From: Acidobacteriota bacterium
GTDB taxonomy: Bacteria; Acidobacteriota; JAAYUB01; JAMOQF01
Direction of reading: 5' to 3'
Assembly: GCA_027040585.1 (NCBI GenBank)
Contig: JALULU010000368.1
Location: 1-5,965 of the forward strand
Length of the DNA: 5,965 nt
Numbering within the stretch: position 1 is the first letter of the stretch; each line of letters starts with the position of its first letter. Below are positions 5,262-5,965 of the stretch, one piece after another. The notes beneath the pieces are model-generated. The model saw only the letters and a list, made by a program, of their open reading frames with translations, did not search any database and was not told the DNA's origin. Both the position numbers and the translations under genes were made by a program.

Positions 5262-5965
5262 ATGGAAAAAATCGGTAAATATGAAATCAAAAATGTAATT
5301 GGAAAAGGCGCTATGGGAATAATTTATAAGGCATTTGACCCCATTATAGAGCGCTATGTGGCAATTAAGATGATGGGTACTGAAGTCATTAACGACCCAG
5401 ATTTGAAAAAAAGATTTTATAGAGAAGCAAAAGCGGCAGGGACACTACACCACCCTCAGATAATTGTTGTATACGATTTTGGAGAAGAAAACAATACTCC
5501 TTACATTGTAATGGAATATCTCGAAGGTAAAGATTTAAAAAAAGTTTTAAAAGATAGAGAAAAACTTTCTTTAGACAAAATCCTGGATATTGGAATACAA
5601 ATTTCCGAGGGTCTTTATTTTGCACACAAAAACAACATAATTCACCGTGATATAAAACCTGCAAATATCTTTTTATGTAATGACGGTTCAGTAAAAATTC
5701 TTGATTTTGGTGTTGCTTTTGTACTAAATAGTACCTTAACCCAATCTGGGGTATTACTTGGATCTATTGGATATATGTCCCCTGAACAAATTATGGGACA
5801 AAAGGTAACAGGTGCCGCAGACCAATATTCAGTTGGGGTAATTTTATATGAGTTAATTACTGGTATAAAGCCTTTTATAGGTCCAGATGTGAATTCAACA
5901 ATAAAGGCAATATTAAAAACAGATCCTTTCCCCCCATCAAAAATTTTTGATGAATGCCCAAGCGA
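5262..5965 (+). CDS. Hanks-type serine/threonine protein kinase (3' end missing)
   Basis: This is a eukaryotic-like Ser/Thr kinase of the bacterial PknB/Stk1 type; 234 residues are visible before the window ends. All key elements are present: the Gly-rich loop IGKGAMG (13-19), VAIK with catalytic Lys36, the helix C Glu55 in REAKAAG, the hinge VMEYLEG (83-89), HRDIKPAN (128-135; catalytic Asp130, an RD kinase), DFG (148-150), a Ser/Thr-bearing activation segment (157-168), GYMSPEQ (170-176) and DQYSVGVILYELITG (187-201). It should therefore be active. The start ATG at 5262 gives the normal 8-10 residue lead-in to the kinase fold and has AGG 7 nt upstream. An out-of-frame ATG at 5243 opens only an 11-codon ORF. 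The C-terminal half, which would tell whether it has a membrane helix, PASTA, TPR or other sensor, lies outside. Substrates are unknown. Confidence 0.95.
   Translation, partial: MEKIGKYEIKNVIGKGAMGIIYKAFDPIIERYVAIKMMGTEVINDPDLKKRFYREAKAAGTLHHPQIIVVYDFGEENNTPYIVMEYLEGKDLKKVLKDREKLSLDKILDIGIQISEGLYFAHKNNIIHRDIKPANIFLCNDGSVKILDFGVAFVLNSTLTQSGVLLGSIGYMSPEQIMGQKVTGAADQYSVGVILYELITGIKPFIGPDVNSTIKAILKTDPFPPSKIFDECPS

Noticed and set aside
5243..5278. Short ORF of 11 codons with ATG at 5243 after a purine-rich GAGAGAAGAG, overlapping the kinase start out of frame.
   Set aside because: It could be a leader peptide, but it has no recognisable content and ends 17 nt inside the kinase gene. Purine-rich tracts are common in this AT-rich DNA.
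5389..5664. 91-codon open frame on the - strand inside the kinase gene.
   Set aside because: It lies antisense to a well-conserved kinase domain, and the translated product has no recognisable motif. The - strand terminator at 5151-5178 lies downstream of it, but this is not enough to call a gene.

Overview
This is a compact, AT-rich bacterial window with seven protein-coding genes and one candidate RNA gene. No phage genes, transposase, CRISPR array, tRNA or rRNA were seen. Canonical TATAAT-type -10 boxes, some purine-rich Shine-Dalgarno sites, GTG and TTG starts and frequent gene overlaps all indicate a bacterium. EF-P, an FtsB/DivIC-like division protein and a Hanks-type kinase agree with that. 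The sequence alone does not fix the phylum. A low-GC, probably anaerobic, perhaps diderm lineage is a reasonable guess and no more.

Layout. (1) Positions 24-2241 on the + strand form a tight three-gene cluster: a DUF697-type P-loop GTPase, elongation factor P (efp, overlapping the GTPase by 11 nt) and a family 2 glycosyltransferase of the dolichyl-phosphate glucosyltransferase/DPM type (6 nt after efp). (2) Positions 2242-3949 on the - strand form a two-gene unit: an FAD-linked oxidase of the GlcD/D-lactate dehydrogenase family, followed with an 8-nt overlap by a small FtsB/DivIC-like membrane protein. The two clusters converge with no base between their stop codons. (3) Positions 3950-4017 form a short divergent promoter region. 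The oxidase -10 box sits so close to its ATG that the mRNA is predicted to be leaderless. (4) Positions 4018-5019 on the + strand encode a secreted DUF1573 protein. (5) Positions 5020-5261 are the only sizeable intergenic gap. They hold a GC-rich island of about 115 nt in AT-rich DNA, with its own TATAAT, nested helices and a perfect 8-bp hairpin. This is a candidate small structured RNA or cis-element that I cannot assign to a known family. (6) From 5262 to the right edge lies the kinase domain of a Ser/Thr protein kinase, cut off by the window.

How they fit together. The + cluster mixes translation (EF-P), a membrane-associated GTPase and envelope sugar transfer. The - unit pairs a flavin dehydrogenase with a division protein. 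These look like loosely assorted housekeeping operons rather than one pathway. The most unusual items are the unassigned RNA-like island between the DUF1573 gene and the kinase, the predicted leaderless oxidase mRNA with its shortened FAD-binding loop, and the inverted repeat spanning the convergent stop codons.
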